DNA of 64,000 nt from Saccharopolyspora rectivirgula DSM 43747 (lineage in GTDB: Bacteria; Actinomycetota; Actinomycetes; Mycobacteriales; Pseudonocardiaceae): positions 20,314 to 84,313 of the forward strand of contig NZ_AYJW01000009.1 of the NCBI RefSeq assembly GCF_000497205.1, in the 5' to 3' direction. The notes beneath the pieces are model-generated. The model searched no databases. It saw only the letters and a list, made by a program, of their open reading frames with translations, and had not been told where the DNA came from. Position numbers and translations under genes: made by a program. Shown here in pieces: positions 9,717-18,269 of the stretch. Each line of letters opens with the position of its first letter. Positions within the stretch are counted from its first letter, which is position 1.

Positions 9717-9884
9717 GGAAAGATCGGCAATTCTGCCCCAAAAGAGTTACACCGAGAGTGTATAGATCGTCACGTTGCCATAACGATCGGTCCGTTCGAG
9801 GCCATACTGCGCAGTGGATCACCCCGTTGCGGTCAAGGGCAGCGGTGGGAACGGGTTTCGGTCGGACCGGGCCGGGAGGTAGTG

Positions 9885-10490
9885 ATGGTCGCTGCGCTCA
9901 AAGCTCATGCGGCATGGCTGGTGAACGCGATGTTCACGGGGAATCCGCTGTGCCGGCCCATCGACCGGGTCGCTGCCGGGTTGTCGATCCTGCTGCTGAC
10001 CGCGGCCCTCATCGCGGTCCCGGCCACCGGTCTGTTCGGCAAGTCGCTGCACGCCGACCTCACGCTGCGCGCGCAGCGCATCGCCGCCGAGTCCCGGCAG
10101 GTCACCGCTGTGCTGCTGACCGACCCGGAACCGGTCGTCACCGCTTCGGGAGGCTACGGGCACACCGGCAGGAACTCGATCGCCACGGTGCAGTGGCGCT
10201 CCGACAACGGCCTGCACACCAAGCAGATCATGGTCCGCAGCGATGCCCGGCGAGGGGACGAGGTGACGCTGTGGGTGGACAAGGCCGGGAACAAGATCAC
10301 TCCACCGGCGGGGCCGGGGTCGATCTTGGTGTCGGTGGTCGTGGCCACCGGTGCGCTGCTCGTGCTCATCGAGACGGCGTGCTTCGCGGCGATCGCCGCG
10401 GTGCAGGGCCTGGCCCGCCGCTACGCCATGCGGGGCTGGGAGCGGGAGTGGGTGCTGATGCGTCGTGGCGGGAGCTCCTCGCAGCGGTAG
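9885..10490 (+). CDS. Rv1733c-like two-TM membrane protein
   Basis: A 201-residue protein with an N-terminal TM (about residues 30-50), an extracytoplasmic domain of about 95 residues, and a C-terminal TM (about 145-165) ending in a basic tail. Size and topology match the Rv1733c family, known from the mycobacterial dormancy regulon; its function is unknown. ATG 9885 is preferred over the overlapping GTG at 9882 because GGGAGG ends five bases before it. No DosR-type palindrome was seen upstream, but GATCGT/ACGATC half-sites occur at 9765-9788. Confidence 0.65.
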   Translation: MVAALKAHAAWLVNAMFTGNPLCRPIDRVAAGLSILLLTAALIAVPATGLFGKSLHADLTLRAQRIAAESRQVTAVLLTDPEPVVTASGGYGHTGRNSIATVQWRSDNGLHTKQIMVRSDARRGDEVTLWVDKAGNKITPPAGPGSILVSVVVATGALLVLIETACFAAIAAVQGLARRYAMRGWEREWVLMRRGGSSSQR

Positions 10491-10510
10491 GGGAGCGCCG
10501 CGGCCTGGTG

Positions 10511-11167
10511 CTAGTCGCGGATGAGCCTTCTCGTGTAGCCGGCCTCGACCAGCCGCCGGTAGGCGGCGACGACCTGCTCGGGCATGGATTGGCGGACGGT
10601 GAAGCCGCGTTCCGCGTAGCGGATCACCCGCTGGGTCTCCCCGACGAGCATGCTGATGACCCGGTCGACATCGCCGATGCGCCGCAGGTACTCGTCGAGC
10701 CGCACTTGCTGGGAGGAGCAGGTGATGCGGACTTCCGGCCAGTGCTTCTTGGCGGTCGCGTAGGCCCGGCGCTGGTGGTAGGGGCGGCAGATCAGCATGA
10801 TCGAGGTGATCCCGGGCAGCCGCCGGCACAGCAGTTCCTTGCTGAATTCGATGTTCTCCCCGGTGTTGGTGGCGCGTGGTTCGACCAGGATCGCGCTGTC
10901 CGGCACACCGAGCCGCAGGGCGTGCTCCCGGTAGTGCACTGCTTCCCCGCGGGGAAAGCGGTCCACTGTGGTGGGCGCGTTGGCCCCGGTGAACACCACG
11001 ACGGGGAAGTACCCCCGGTGGAAGAGCTCCGCGGCGTGCTCGGCGACGCCGATGTCGTGGCTGCCGAGCCCGATCCCGGCGTCGCAGCGGACCGGCTCGT
11101 GGTGCAGGTTGTGGTAGTCCCACAGCGCTTCGACGTCTCGCCGGTGCTGCTCCGGAATGGTCTGCAT
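10511..11167 (-). CDS. YdcF family protein (DUF218)
   Basis: A 218-residue Rossmann-like protein of the YdcF/SanA/ElyC superfamily. It shows an early GIGLGSHDIGVAEHAAEL segment, VVFTGANAPTT (about residue 60), the conserved acidic EPRATNTGENIEFSKELL (about 96-113), and ICRPYHQRRA (about 125). The order matches YdcF, which binds S-adenosylmethionine but has no settled function. It lacks a signal peptide or TM segment, so it is cytosolic. It is convergent with the Rv1733c-like gene, 20 bases apart. Confidence 0.85.
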   Translation of the reverse strand: MQTIPEQHRRDVEALWDYHNLHHEPVRCDAGIGLGSHDIGVAEHAAELFHRGYFPVVVFTGANAPTTVDRFPRGEAVHYREHALRLGVPDSAILVEPRATNTGENIEFSKELLCRRLPGITSIMLICRPYHQRRAYATAKKHWPEVRITCSSQQVRLDEYLRRIGDVDRVISMLVGETQRVIRYAERGFTVRQSMPEQVVAAYRRLVEAGYTRRLIRD

Positions 11168-11401
11168 GGGTCCACCTCGGGGAAGAGGAGTGCGGCTGGC
11201 TGCTGGCGCCAGCGACGAAGGTACCGGGATCCGCGCGTTGTCTCAGCGCGCTGGGCGAACCGGCCGCGAAGATCGTCGGCCGCGTGCGCGGCGCGGCCCC
11301 GGTGGTGCCGCCGAAGGTGGGAGTGCCGGTGAGGCGCGACGAGTGGTGAGGTAAAGTGAAGTTGATCTTGAAATCGCGCCCCGCCAGCAGGGGTGACGGG
11401 T

Positions 11402-11478
11402 TGGCGCCCCCAGCAGGATTCGAACCTGCGACCTAAGGATTAGAAGTCCTCCGCTCTATCCAGCTGAGCTATGGGGGC
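11402..11478 (-). tRNA. tRNA-Arg (anticodon TCT), CCA encoded
   Basis: On the minus strand GCCCCCA pairs with TGGGGGC as acceptor stem. The anticodon loop is CTTCTAA in a GAGGA/TCCTT stem (anticodon TCT, reads AGA). The T-arm has GGTTCGAATCC. The discriminator G is followed by a genomically encoded CCA at 11404-11402. Confidence 0.97.
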
Positions 11479-11594
11479 TGGTCGCTCTCCACGCTGTCTG
11501 CAGCAAGCAAGGGTAGCGGTCGACGTCCGGATCGGAAGCACCGGCGCCGTACCGTTGCCGAGCCGGTACCGAATGGCAAGCTGATTGACAGTTT

Positions 11595-12158
11595 TCATCC
11601 CGGCGGCAGCTTGTGCAAAGCAGCTTTCGTCAAATGGAACAGCATATCCGAGACGTCGGCAGCCGAAGCGTTCCGCACCGACAGCATGGTCAGCAGTGAG
11701 CGGTCCCGGCGGATCGCAGTGGTGGCGGTGCAAGTCTGATAGGTCTCGACCACTTCGCAGTACAGCCACACCGAGTGCCCCTCCACTTCGGTCCGGACTC
11801 CTCGCGGCTGCCGCTGCGGCGCCGACTCGTACGCTTCGTGGAAACCGACCGCGGCGGTGTTCCCGAGCTCCCCGGCGAGCGGGAAGGAGCACACGCCCGG
11901 CAGCGGGTTGTCCGGATGGGACACCCCGGTGCCGCCACCCGCCACCGCCAACTCCTGCTGGGTCAGCAACTGGCACGGGTCGAAACCGTCGGTGGCGCGC
12001 GGAACCGGTACCGCGGCCTCGGAGGACGACCACTGCTCCGGTGGATCGTGGAACCCGGCAGCCGGAACCGGTTCTCCCGGGATGGCGGTCGTGCAACCGG
12101 TGAGCGCCCACAGCAGTCCGGCGGTGAGTGCTGAAGCGCAACAGCGGGCGAAGGTCAC
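11595..12158 (-). CDS. DUF3558-type lipoprotein
   Basis: A 187-residue secreted lipoprotein. It has a short hydrophobic signal ending in the lipobox ALTGC (Cys about residue 20), then the DUF3558 hallmark DPCQLLTQQEL near residue 47, and Cys residues that could pair in GVCSF, WLYC and YQTC. DUF3558 proteins are actinobacterial surface lipoproteins of unknown role. GTG 12158 gives a signal peptide directly; TTG two codons upstream is an alternative, and no clear ribosome site helps the choice. It is divergent from the CopD-CtaG gene, 90 bases away. Confidence 0.75.
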   Translation of the reverse strand: MTFARCCASALTAGLLWALTGCTTAIPGEPVPAAGFHDPPEQWSSSEAAVPVPRATDGFDPCQLLTQQELAVAGGGTGVSHPDNPLPGVCSFPLAGELGNTAAVGFHEAYESAPQRQPRGVRTEVEGHSVWLYCEVVETYQTCTATTAIRRDRSLLTMLSVRNASAADVSDMLFHLTKAALHKLPPG

Positions 12159-12248
12159 GATCAAACAGTAGCCGGGAGCACTGCGTCCTCGTTCACTTCG
12201 CGCCCCGCCCTCCGGAGGTCTTCGAAGTCCTGGGGCTACGCTCGGATT

Positions 12249-14267
12249 GTGTCTGCTGAGACCGTCCGGGATACAGCGCCGGGGCAGCGCCCAGCCGCCG
12301 GAACCGTGAACACCTTGATCGTCACAGCGATGCTCCTGGCCGGGGCGCTCGCTGCCGCGCTGACGGCTCTTTTCGCCGGCGATTCCTACGCCCTGTACGG
12401 GCTGCCCGATCCCGGTCCGGTCACCCACTACGGCCTGCCGATCGTGCGCGTCGTCGCGGAGACCGGTGCGGTCATCAGCATCGGCTCCCTGCTGCTCGCC
12501 TCCTTCGGCATCCCAGCCGAACGCTCCGGGGCGTTGACCGCGCACGGCTACGCCGCGGTGCGCACAGCGGGCTGGGGCGCCGCGGTCTGGTTCCTCGGCG
12601 CGGCCCTGATGGTGCCGTTCATCGCCGCCGACGCCACCGGGCGTCCGGTCAGCCAGGTGCTGCAGCCGGAAGTGCTGCCTTCCCTGGTGGACGCGCTCGC
12701 CGAAGCGAAGTCCTGGTTGATCACCGCGATCCTGGTGTTCGTGCTGGCCATCGGGTGCCGGGCGGTGCTCTCGTGGGGCTGGGCGGTCACCATGTTCGCG
12801 CTCTCCCTGCTGGGGTTGTTCCCGGTGATCGCCACCGGGCACTCCGCCGCGGGTGGTGCGCACGACATCGCCACCAACAGCCTGCTGTTCCACCTCTACG
12901 GCGCGACGCTGTGGGTCGGCGGCTTGATCGCGCTGCTCGCCCACGGCGCCCGGAAGGGCCCGCACCTGGCGTTGGTGACCCGCCGGTTCTCGGTGGTGGC
13001 GCTGGGTGCGTGGATCGCGATGGCGCTTTCCGGGGGGATCAACGCCCTGGTGCGGGTGACCCCCGCCGAACTGTTCACCACCCCCTACGGCTGGCTGCTG
13101 ATCCTGAAGGTCGTCGCGCTGGTGGCGCTCGGGGTCTTCGGCTACTTCCAGCGGCGCAACATCGCGCAGCGGATCGAGAGCGGCGCCGGCCGAGCGGTGC
13201 TGCTGCGGCTGGGCGCGGTGGAGATGCTGCTGATGTTCGCCACCATCGGCATCGCGGTGGCGCTGGGGAGGACTCCGCCGCCCGCGGAACTCGGGCCGGT
13301 GCCCAGCACCACCGAGCTGGTCCTGGGCTATCCGCTGGAGAGCGCGCCCACTTGGTTCGACCTGTTCTTCGAGGCCCGGTTCGACCTGGTCTACGGCACG
13401 CTGTCCATCGGTCTGGCGGTGCTGTACCTGCTCGGGGTTCGCCGGTTGCGCAAGCGCGGCGACGCCTGGCCGGTGGGGCGCACCGTCGCCTGGCTCTGCG
13501 GCTGCGCCACCATCCTGGTCGCCACCTCCACCGGGGTGGGCAAGTACGCGATGGCGATGTTCAGCGTGCACATGGGCCAGCACATGCTGCTGTCCATGCT
13601 GGCGCCGGTGTTCCTGGTGCTGGGCGGCCCCACCTCGCTGGCGCTGCGGGCGTTGAAGCCGGCGGGCAAGGGGAATCCGCCGGGACCGCGGGAGTGGCTG
13701 CTCGCCCTGGTGCACTCACCGGTGTCCCGGTTCCTGACTCACCCGCTCGTGGCGCTGGTGATCTTCGTCTCCTCCTTCTACCTGCTGTACTTCACGCCGC
13801 TGATCGACCTGGCGCTGTGGGAGCACTGGGCGCACCTGGCGATGAACGCGCACTTCCTGCTCTCCGGCTACATCTACTACTGGCCGGTGATCGGGGTGGA
13901 CCCCGCGCCGAAACCGCTGCCGCACCTGGGGCGGGTGGCGCTGCTGTTCGTCGCGATGCCGTTCCACGCGTTCTTCGGCATCACGCTGATGATGATGCAG
14001 ACCGTCATCGGCGAGCCCTTCTACCGCACCATGGGCTTGGGCGTCGACCTGCTCGAGGACCAGAACCTCGGTGGCGGCATCGCGTGGGCGTCCGGGGAAG
14101 TGCCGCTGGTGCTGGTGCTGCTGGCCCTGCTGATCCAGTGGGCCCGGGCCGACCGGCGGGAGGCCCGCCGGCAGGACCGCAAGGCCGACGCGGACGGCGA
14201 AGCGGAACTGGCGGCCTACAACGCCATGCTCAAGAAGCTCGCCGAGCGGGATGGCGGGGCGCGCTGA
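12249..14267 (+). CDS. CopD-CtaG fusion: copper-resistance D domain plus cytochrome oxidase assembly domain
   Basis: A 672-residue polytopic membrane protein with two fused parts. Residues 1 to about 350 form a CopD/YcnJ-like domain with His in GHSAAGGAHDIATN and LLFHLYGATLWVGGL. Residues about 365-640 form a CtaG (caa3 assembly) domain with VHMGQHMLLSMLAPVFLVLGG and the late MPFHAFFGITLMMM. The expected role is copper import and delivery to the CuB or CuA site of cytochrome oxidase. The tail is charged and cytosolic. The fusion is common in actinobacteria. It fits with ctaB and ctaJ elsewhere in this window. Confidence 0.9.
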   Translation: MSAETVRDTAPGQRPAAGTVNTLIVTAMLLAGALAAALTALFAGDSYALYGLPDPGPVTHYGLPIVRVVAETGAVISIGSLLLASFGIPAERSGALTAHGYAAVRTAGWGAAVWFLGAALMVPFIAADATGRPVSQVLQPEVLPSLVDALAEAKSWLITAILVFVLAIGCRAVLSWGWAVTMFALSLLGLFPVIATGHSAAGGAHDIATNSLLFHLYGATLWVGGLIALLAHGARKGPHLALVTRRFSVVALGAWIAMALSGGINALVRVTPAELFTTPYGWLLILKVVALVALGVFGYFQRRNIAQRIESGAGRAVLLRLGAVEMLLMFATIGIAVALGRTPPPAELGPVPSTTELVLGYPLESAPTWFDLFFEARFDLVYGTLSIGLAVLYLLGVRRLRKRGDAWPVGRTVAWLCGCATILVATSTGVGKYAMAMFSVHMGQHMLLSMLAPVFLVLGGPTSLALRALKPAGKGNPPGPREWLLALVHSPVSRFLTHPLVALVIFVSSFYLLYFTPLIDLALWEHWAHLAMNAHFLLSGYIYYWPVIGVDPAPKPLPHLGRVALLFVAMPFHAFFGITLMMMQTVIGEPFYRTMGLGVDLLEDQNLGGGIAWASGEVPLVLVLLALLIQWARADRREARRQDRKADADGEAELAAYNAMLKKLAERDGGAR

Positions 14268-14379
14268 CCAGCGCGGACCCTTCCCCGCCAGGGGGTTGCC
14301 GTTACTTTGCTCATAGTGCGCCGCCCCGCTCGTCGACCGCGTGCGCTGAGGAGTGCGGGACGCAACTACGATTCATGGC

Positions 14380-16056
14380 ATGGCCGAGTTCATTTACACC
14401 ATGAAGAACGTGCGCAAGACGCACGGGGACAAGGTCATCCTCGACAACGCGACCATCCAGTTCTATCCCGGCGCCAAGATCGGTGTCGTCGGTCCCAACG
14501 GGGCTGGCAAGTCGACCGTGCTGCGCATCATGGCAGGACTCGACCAACCGAACAACGGCGAAGCCTTCCTCACCCCGGGTTACACCGTCGGCATCATGGA
14601 GCAGGAGCCTCCGCTCAACGAGGAGAAGACGGTCCTGGGCAACGTCGAGGAGGCCGTCGGCGAGATCAAGCAGAAGCTGAACCGCTTCAACGAGATCGCC
14701 GAGAAGCTCGCCACCGACTACTCCGACGAGCTCATGGAGGAGATGGGCCGGCTCCAGGAGGAGCTGGACCACGCGGAGGCCTGGGAGCTCGATTCCCAGC
14801 TCGAACAGGCGATGGACGCCCTGCGCTGCCCGCCGCCGGACGCCATGGTCAAGAACCTCTCCGGAGGTGAGCGCCGCCGGGTGGCGCTGTGCAAGTTGCT
14901 GCTGAGCAAGCCCGACCTGCTGCTGCTGGACGAGCCCACCAACCACCTGGACGCCGAGAGCGTGCTGTGGCTCGAGCAGCACCTGGCGAACTACCCGGGC
15001 GCCGTCCTGGCCGTCACCCACGACCGGTACTTCTTGGACAACGTGGCCGGCTGGATCCTGGAGCTGGACCGCGGCCGCACCTACCCGTACGAGGGCAACT
15101 ACTCGACCTACCTGCAGAAGAAGGCCGAGCGCCTGGAGGTGCAGGGCAAGCGGGACGCGAAGCTGCAGAAGCGCCTCAAAGACGAGCTGGAGTGGGTGCG
15201 CTCCAACGCCAAGGCCCGGCAGAGCAAGTCCCGCTCCCGCCTGCAGCGCTACGAGGAGATGGCTGCTGAGGCGGAGAAGACCCGCAAGCTCGACTTCGAG
15301 GAGATCCAGATCCCGCCGGGGCCGCGGCTGGGCAACCAGGTCGTCGAGGTCCGCAACCTCAAGAAGGGTTTCGGCGACCGCCTGCTGATCGACGACCTGT
15401 CCTTCACCCTGCCGCGCAACGGCATCGTCGGTGTCATCGGCCCCAACGGCGTCGGCAAGACCACCCTGTTCAAGACCATCGTCGGCTTGGAGAAGCCCGA
15501 CGCCGGGGAGGTCATCGTCGGCGACACCGTGCGGCTTTCGTACGTGGACCAGAACCGGGAGAACATCGACCCGAACAAGACGGTTTGGGAAGTCGTGTCC
15601 GACGGTTTGGACTACATCCAGGTCGGACAGGTGGAGATGCCTTCCCGCGCCTACGTCAGCGCCTTCGGGTTCAAGGGTCCTGACCAGCAGAAGCCGGCCG
15701 GTGTGCTCTCCGGTGGTGAGCGCAACCGGCTGAATCTGGCGCTGACCCTGAAGAAGGGCGGTAACCTGATCCTGCTGGACGAGCCGACCAACGACCTCGA
15801 CGTGGAGACGCTGAGCTCGCTGGAGAACGCGCTGGAGCAGTTCCCCGGCTGCGCTGTGGTGATCTCCCACGACCGGTGGTTCCTGGACCGGGTGGCCACG
15901 CACATCCTCGCTTGGGAGGGTGACGAGGAGAACCCGGCCAAGTGGTTCTGGTTCGAAGGCAACTTCGAGGGCTACGAGAAGAACAAGATCGAGCGGTTGG
16001 GAGCGGAAGCAGCCCGTCCGCACCGGGTCGTGCACCGGAAGCTGACCCGGGGCTGA
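14380..16056 (+). CDS. ettA: Energy-dependent translational throttle protein EttA (ABC-F)
   Basis: A 558-residue ABC-F ATPase with two nucleotide-binding domains and no membrane segments. Walker A motifs are GPNGAGKST (about residue 40) and GPNGVGKTT (about 355). Signatures are LSGGERRRVAL and LSGGERNRLNL, each followed by LLLDEPTNHLD or LLDEPTNDLD. The charged helical linker around residues 240-310 is the P-site tRNA interaction motif, and the arm insertion is present. EttA gates entry into elongation according to ATP/ADP. ATG 14380 gives the family start MAEFIYTMKNVRK. It corresponds to Rv2477c by order and sequence. Confidence 0.97.
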   Translation: MAEFIYTMKNVRKTHGDKVILDNATIQFYPGAKIGVVGPNGAGKSTVLRIMAGLDQPNNGEAFLTPGYTVGIMEQEPPLNEEKTVLGNVEEAVGEIKQKLNRFNEIAEKLATDYSDELMEEMGRLQEELDHAEAWELDSQLEQAMDALRCPPPDAMVKNLSGGERRRVALCKLLLSKPDLLLLDEPTNHLDAESVLWLEQHLANYPGAVLAVTHDRYFLDNVAGWILELDRGRTYPYEGNYSTYLQKKAERLEVQGKRDAKLQKRLKDELEWVRSNAKARQSKSRSRLQRYEEMAAEAEKTRKLDFEEIQIPPGPRLGNQVVEVRNLKKGFGDRLLIDDLSFTLPRNGIVGVIGPNGVGKTTLFKTIVGLEKPDAGEVIVGDTVRLSYVDQNRENIDPNKTVWEVVSDGLDYIQVGQVEMPSRAYVSAFGFKGPDQQKPAGVLSGGERNRLNLALTLKKGGNLILLDEPTNDLDVETLSSLENALEQFPGCAVVISHDRWFLDRVATHILAWEGDEENPAKWFWFEGNFEGYEKNKIERLGAEAARPHRVVHRKLTRG

Positions 16057-16067
16057 ACGGAGGCGCC

Positions 16068-18104
16068 TTGGCGAGCGAGCCCGGTTTACAGCGCACTGGC
16101 TCAGCAGCAGAGCTGCTCGAGCCCGCCTGGCAGATGCGGTGGCGGGTTCCCGAGCTGGCACTGGTACTCAGTGATCGCGCGGCTGCGCTCGCCAAGCGGT
16201 CTGGGGACCTTCCGACCTGGCTGCGAGCGGAAGGTCTCGCTCTCTTCGCCGCCAATCGGCTGGGGCGCGGTGTGGTGACCGCCCGGCGGGCGTTGACCGC
16301 GGTGCGGGAAGCCGAGTCCGCCGGCGAGCGCGAGATCGCTGCCCAGCTGCGCGTCGAGTTGGCCTGGTGCGCTGGCAGCGCGTGCAGTCACGAGGTCGCG
16401 CTGCGGGTGATCGATCCGGTGCTGCGCAGCCAGCAGGTGGATCCGGAGCTGCGGGCGCACGGGTTGCTGGTGGTCGGCTCGTGCCTCCCGTCGCACCACC
16501 AGGACGAGGAGCGGTTCGCGGCGCTGGACGAGGCGGAGCGCCTCTACGCGCAGCTCCCCGCGGTGAACCGGGACCTCGTGCAGGTGCTGCAGGCCCGGGT
16601 GCACGTGGTGCGCGCTGGACTGCACCGCCGGAGGGGTGATTTCGCCCGGGCGGTGGAAGTGGTTGACTCGGGCACCCGGCTGCTCAGGCGGCTGGGGGAC
16701 CCGGCCGCGGAAGGCGGGCAGGTGCACGCCCAGCTGACCTACGAACGGGTCCAAGGCCTGCTGGAGCTGGGCAAGCGCTCGGAAGCGGTGGCGAACGCCC
16801 GCTCGGTGCTGGCGCAACCGTTGCGGGCGGCTTCGGCGGTGCCCACCGGTTGGTTGGGGTTGGTGCTCGCCGCCCGCGTCTACCTGCCGGAGGGCAACAC
16901 TCCCGAAGCGGTCCGACTGCTCAACGACGCCGCGGCCACCGCGGAGCGGTACCAGCTGGACGAGTTGTTGACCGAAGCGCTCGGCACGCTTTCCCGACTG
17001 CACGAGCGGGAAGGGGACTACCCGGCAGCGCTCGCAGCGCTGCGCAAGGCCTACTCCGCGGATCGCCGCTGGCGTGGTGCGGTGCACGCGGCACGGCTCC
17101 GGCTGCTCGAAGCGTTCCCGGGTGGGGCGGACCGAGCCGGTGACGCCCAGCAGCCGGTGTTCTCCGCCGCGGGCGGTTCTCCGGCTGCTGCCGGGGTGGC
17201 GCGGGAACCGGCGGAGGTGCCCGCGCCGCGGCAGGAGCTCGGCAGCGACACCACGGCGAGCGCCCCGAGGTTCCCGGGCAGCGATCCGGATCGAGCCGTC
17301 GAGCAGCCCAGCGGCGAGGAACCGGCCACCGGTTCGTGGCCGGCGGTTTCTCCGGCGGAGTCGACCGATGGTGCTGCGGCGTCCTCGGATGCCGCAGCGG
17401 AGCGCACCACCGAGGTCGAGGTCGGGGGATTCCCGACCGAGGACAGCGACGCCCGGCCGGATTCGGGTGCCGACGTGACCACGATCTTGCCGGTCATCGC
17501 GGTGCCCGCGGAACCTGCCGAAGAGCCCGCGGAACAGCAGGCCGCGGCGGTTCCCCAGCAGCAGGAGGAGCAGGCGAGCGCCGAGCCCGCCGAGGCCGAG
17601 GGCGCGTCGGAGTCGAGCGGGCGCCGGTCGAAGGGCAGGTCGCTGGCGGAGATCCAGGCGAGCCTGCAGCTCGCGGAGCTGCCCAAGCGGGAGGGCCGGC
17701 GGCGCCGCCGCGCCGTGGAGGACACCGGGGTGACGCCGGCGGTGGAGATGCTGGCCAGGCACCGACCGGGATGGGCGCCGTCGGTGGCCGCGGACGACGC
17801 TCCCGCTGCTGACCAGGAGGACGCCCAGGGCGCGGACGCGGAAGCGGACACCGAGCCGGCTGTTCGGCCTGTCGAAGCCGAGGCTGGTGGTGACTCGGCC
17901 GAGGAGTTGAGCAAGGACGCCGGTCTGGCCGAGCTGCTGGCCGAAGCGATGGTGGCCTACGAGAACGGGCGCCGGCAGCAGAAGCAGGGTGGGGCGGAGA
18001 GCTCGGCAGGAGGCCGGCACAGCCAGCCCGGCGCCACGTCCACGAAATCGTCCACTTCGGAAGAAGAGCTGCCTGCTCGGCACCGCCGAGCTGCGATGGA
18101 GTGA
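16068..18104 (+). CDS. TPR-like helical protein with long acidic disordered C-terminus, unknown function
   Basis: A 678-residue protein. Residues 1 to about 350 are Ala/Leu/Arg-rich helical repeats resembling tetratricopeptide arrays. Residues about 370-560 are low-complexity Pro/Ala/Glu/Ser sequence, then come a basic helix near KGRSLAEIQASLQLAELPKR and another disordered stretch. The TTG start lies five bases behind GGAGG and only 12 bases after ettA, so it is co-transcribed with ettA. The basic segment with its conserved look may be a binding motif. I do not recognise a named family. It is not part of the Mycobacterium ettA-gdh pair, so it is lineage-specific by inference. Confidence 0.76.
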   Translation: MASEPGLQRTGSAAELLEPAWQMRWRVPELALVLSDRAAALAKRSGDLPTWLRAEGLALFAANRLGRGVVTARRALTAVREAESAGEREIAAQLRVELAWCAGSACSHEVALRVIDPVLRSQQVDPELRAHGLLVVGSCLPSHHQDEERFAALDEAERLYAQLPAVNRDLVQVLQARVHVVRAGLHRRRGDFARAVEVVDSGTRLLRRLGDPAAEGGQVHAQLTYERVQGLLELGKRSEAVANARSVLAQPLRAASAVPTGWLGLVLAARVYLPEGNTPEAVRLLNDAAATAERYQLDELLTEALGTLSRLHEREGDYPAALAALRKAYSADRRWRGAVHAARLRLLEAFPGGADRAGDAQQPVFSAAGGSPAAAGVAREPAEVPAPRQELGSDTTASAPRFPGSDPDRAVEQPSGEEPATGSWPAVSPAESTDGAAASSDAAAERTTEVEVGGFPTEDSDARPDSGADVTTILPVIAVPAEPAEEPAEQQAAAVPQQQEEQASAEPAEAEGASESSGRRSKGRSLAEIQASLQLAELPKREGRRRRRAVEDTGVTPAVEMLARHRPGWAPSVAADDAPAADQEDAQGADAEADTEPAVRPVEAEAGGDSAEELSKDAGLAELLAEAMVAYENGRRQQKQGGAESSAGGRHSQPGATSTKSSTSEEELPARHRRAAME

Positions 18105-18269
18105 CACCGCACGGCGAGTGTTCGCCGCTAACACCGCGGTCACCGATCGTTGTCCTGGCGTTCACGCGGTTCTCGGCGATGCAGCCCAGCTACGCTGGAT
18201 TTGCTGGCAGTCTTAAGGTGGAACTCGGGTTGGCACAACGAGGTGCCGTCAAATTGGAGCAGCCTTAAG

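Noticed and set aside
9765..9788. GATCGT/ACGATC inverted repeat before the Rv1733c-like gene as a dormancy-regulator operator
   Set aside because: It does not match the DosR consensus and has only 6-bp arms with a 12-base spacer, so it is noted in the gene entry but not called as a site.
11595..13715. A 706-codon open frame on the minus strand spanning the DUF3558 gene and the CopD-CtaG gene
   Set aside because: Only its last 187 codons (the DUF3558 lipoprotein) have a signal peptide and family motifs. The rest is antisense to a well-supported membrane protein and rich in Gln/His/Arg, typical of a high-GC shadow frame.
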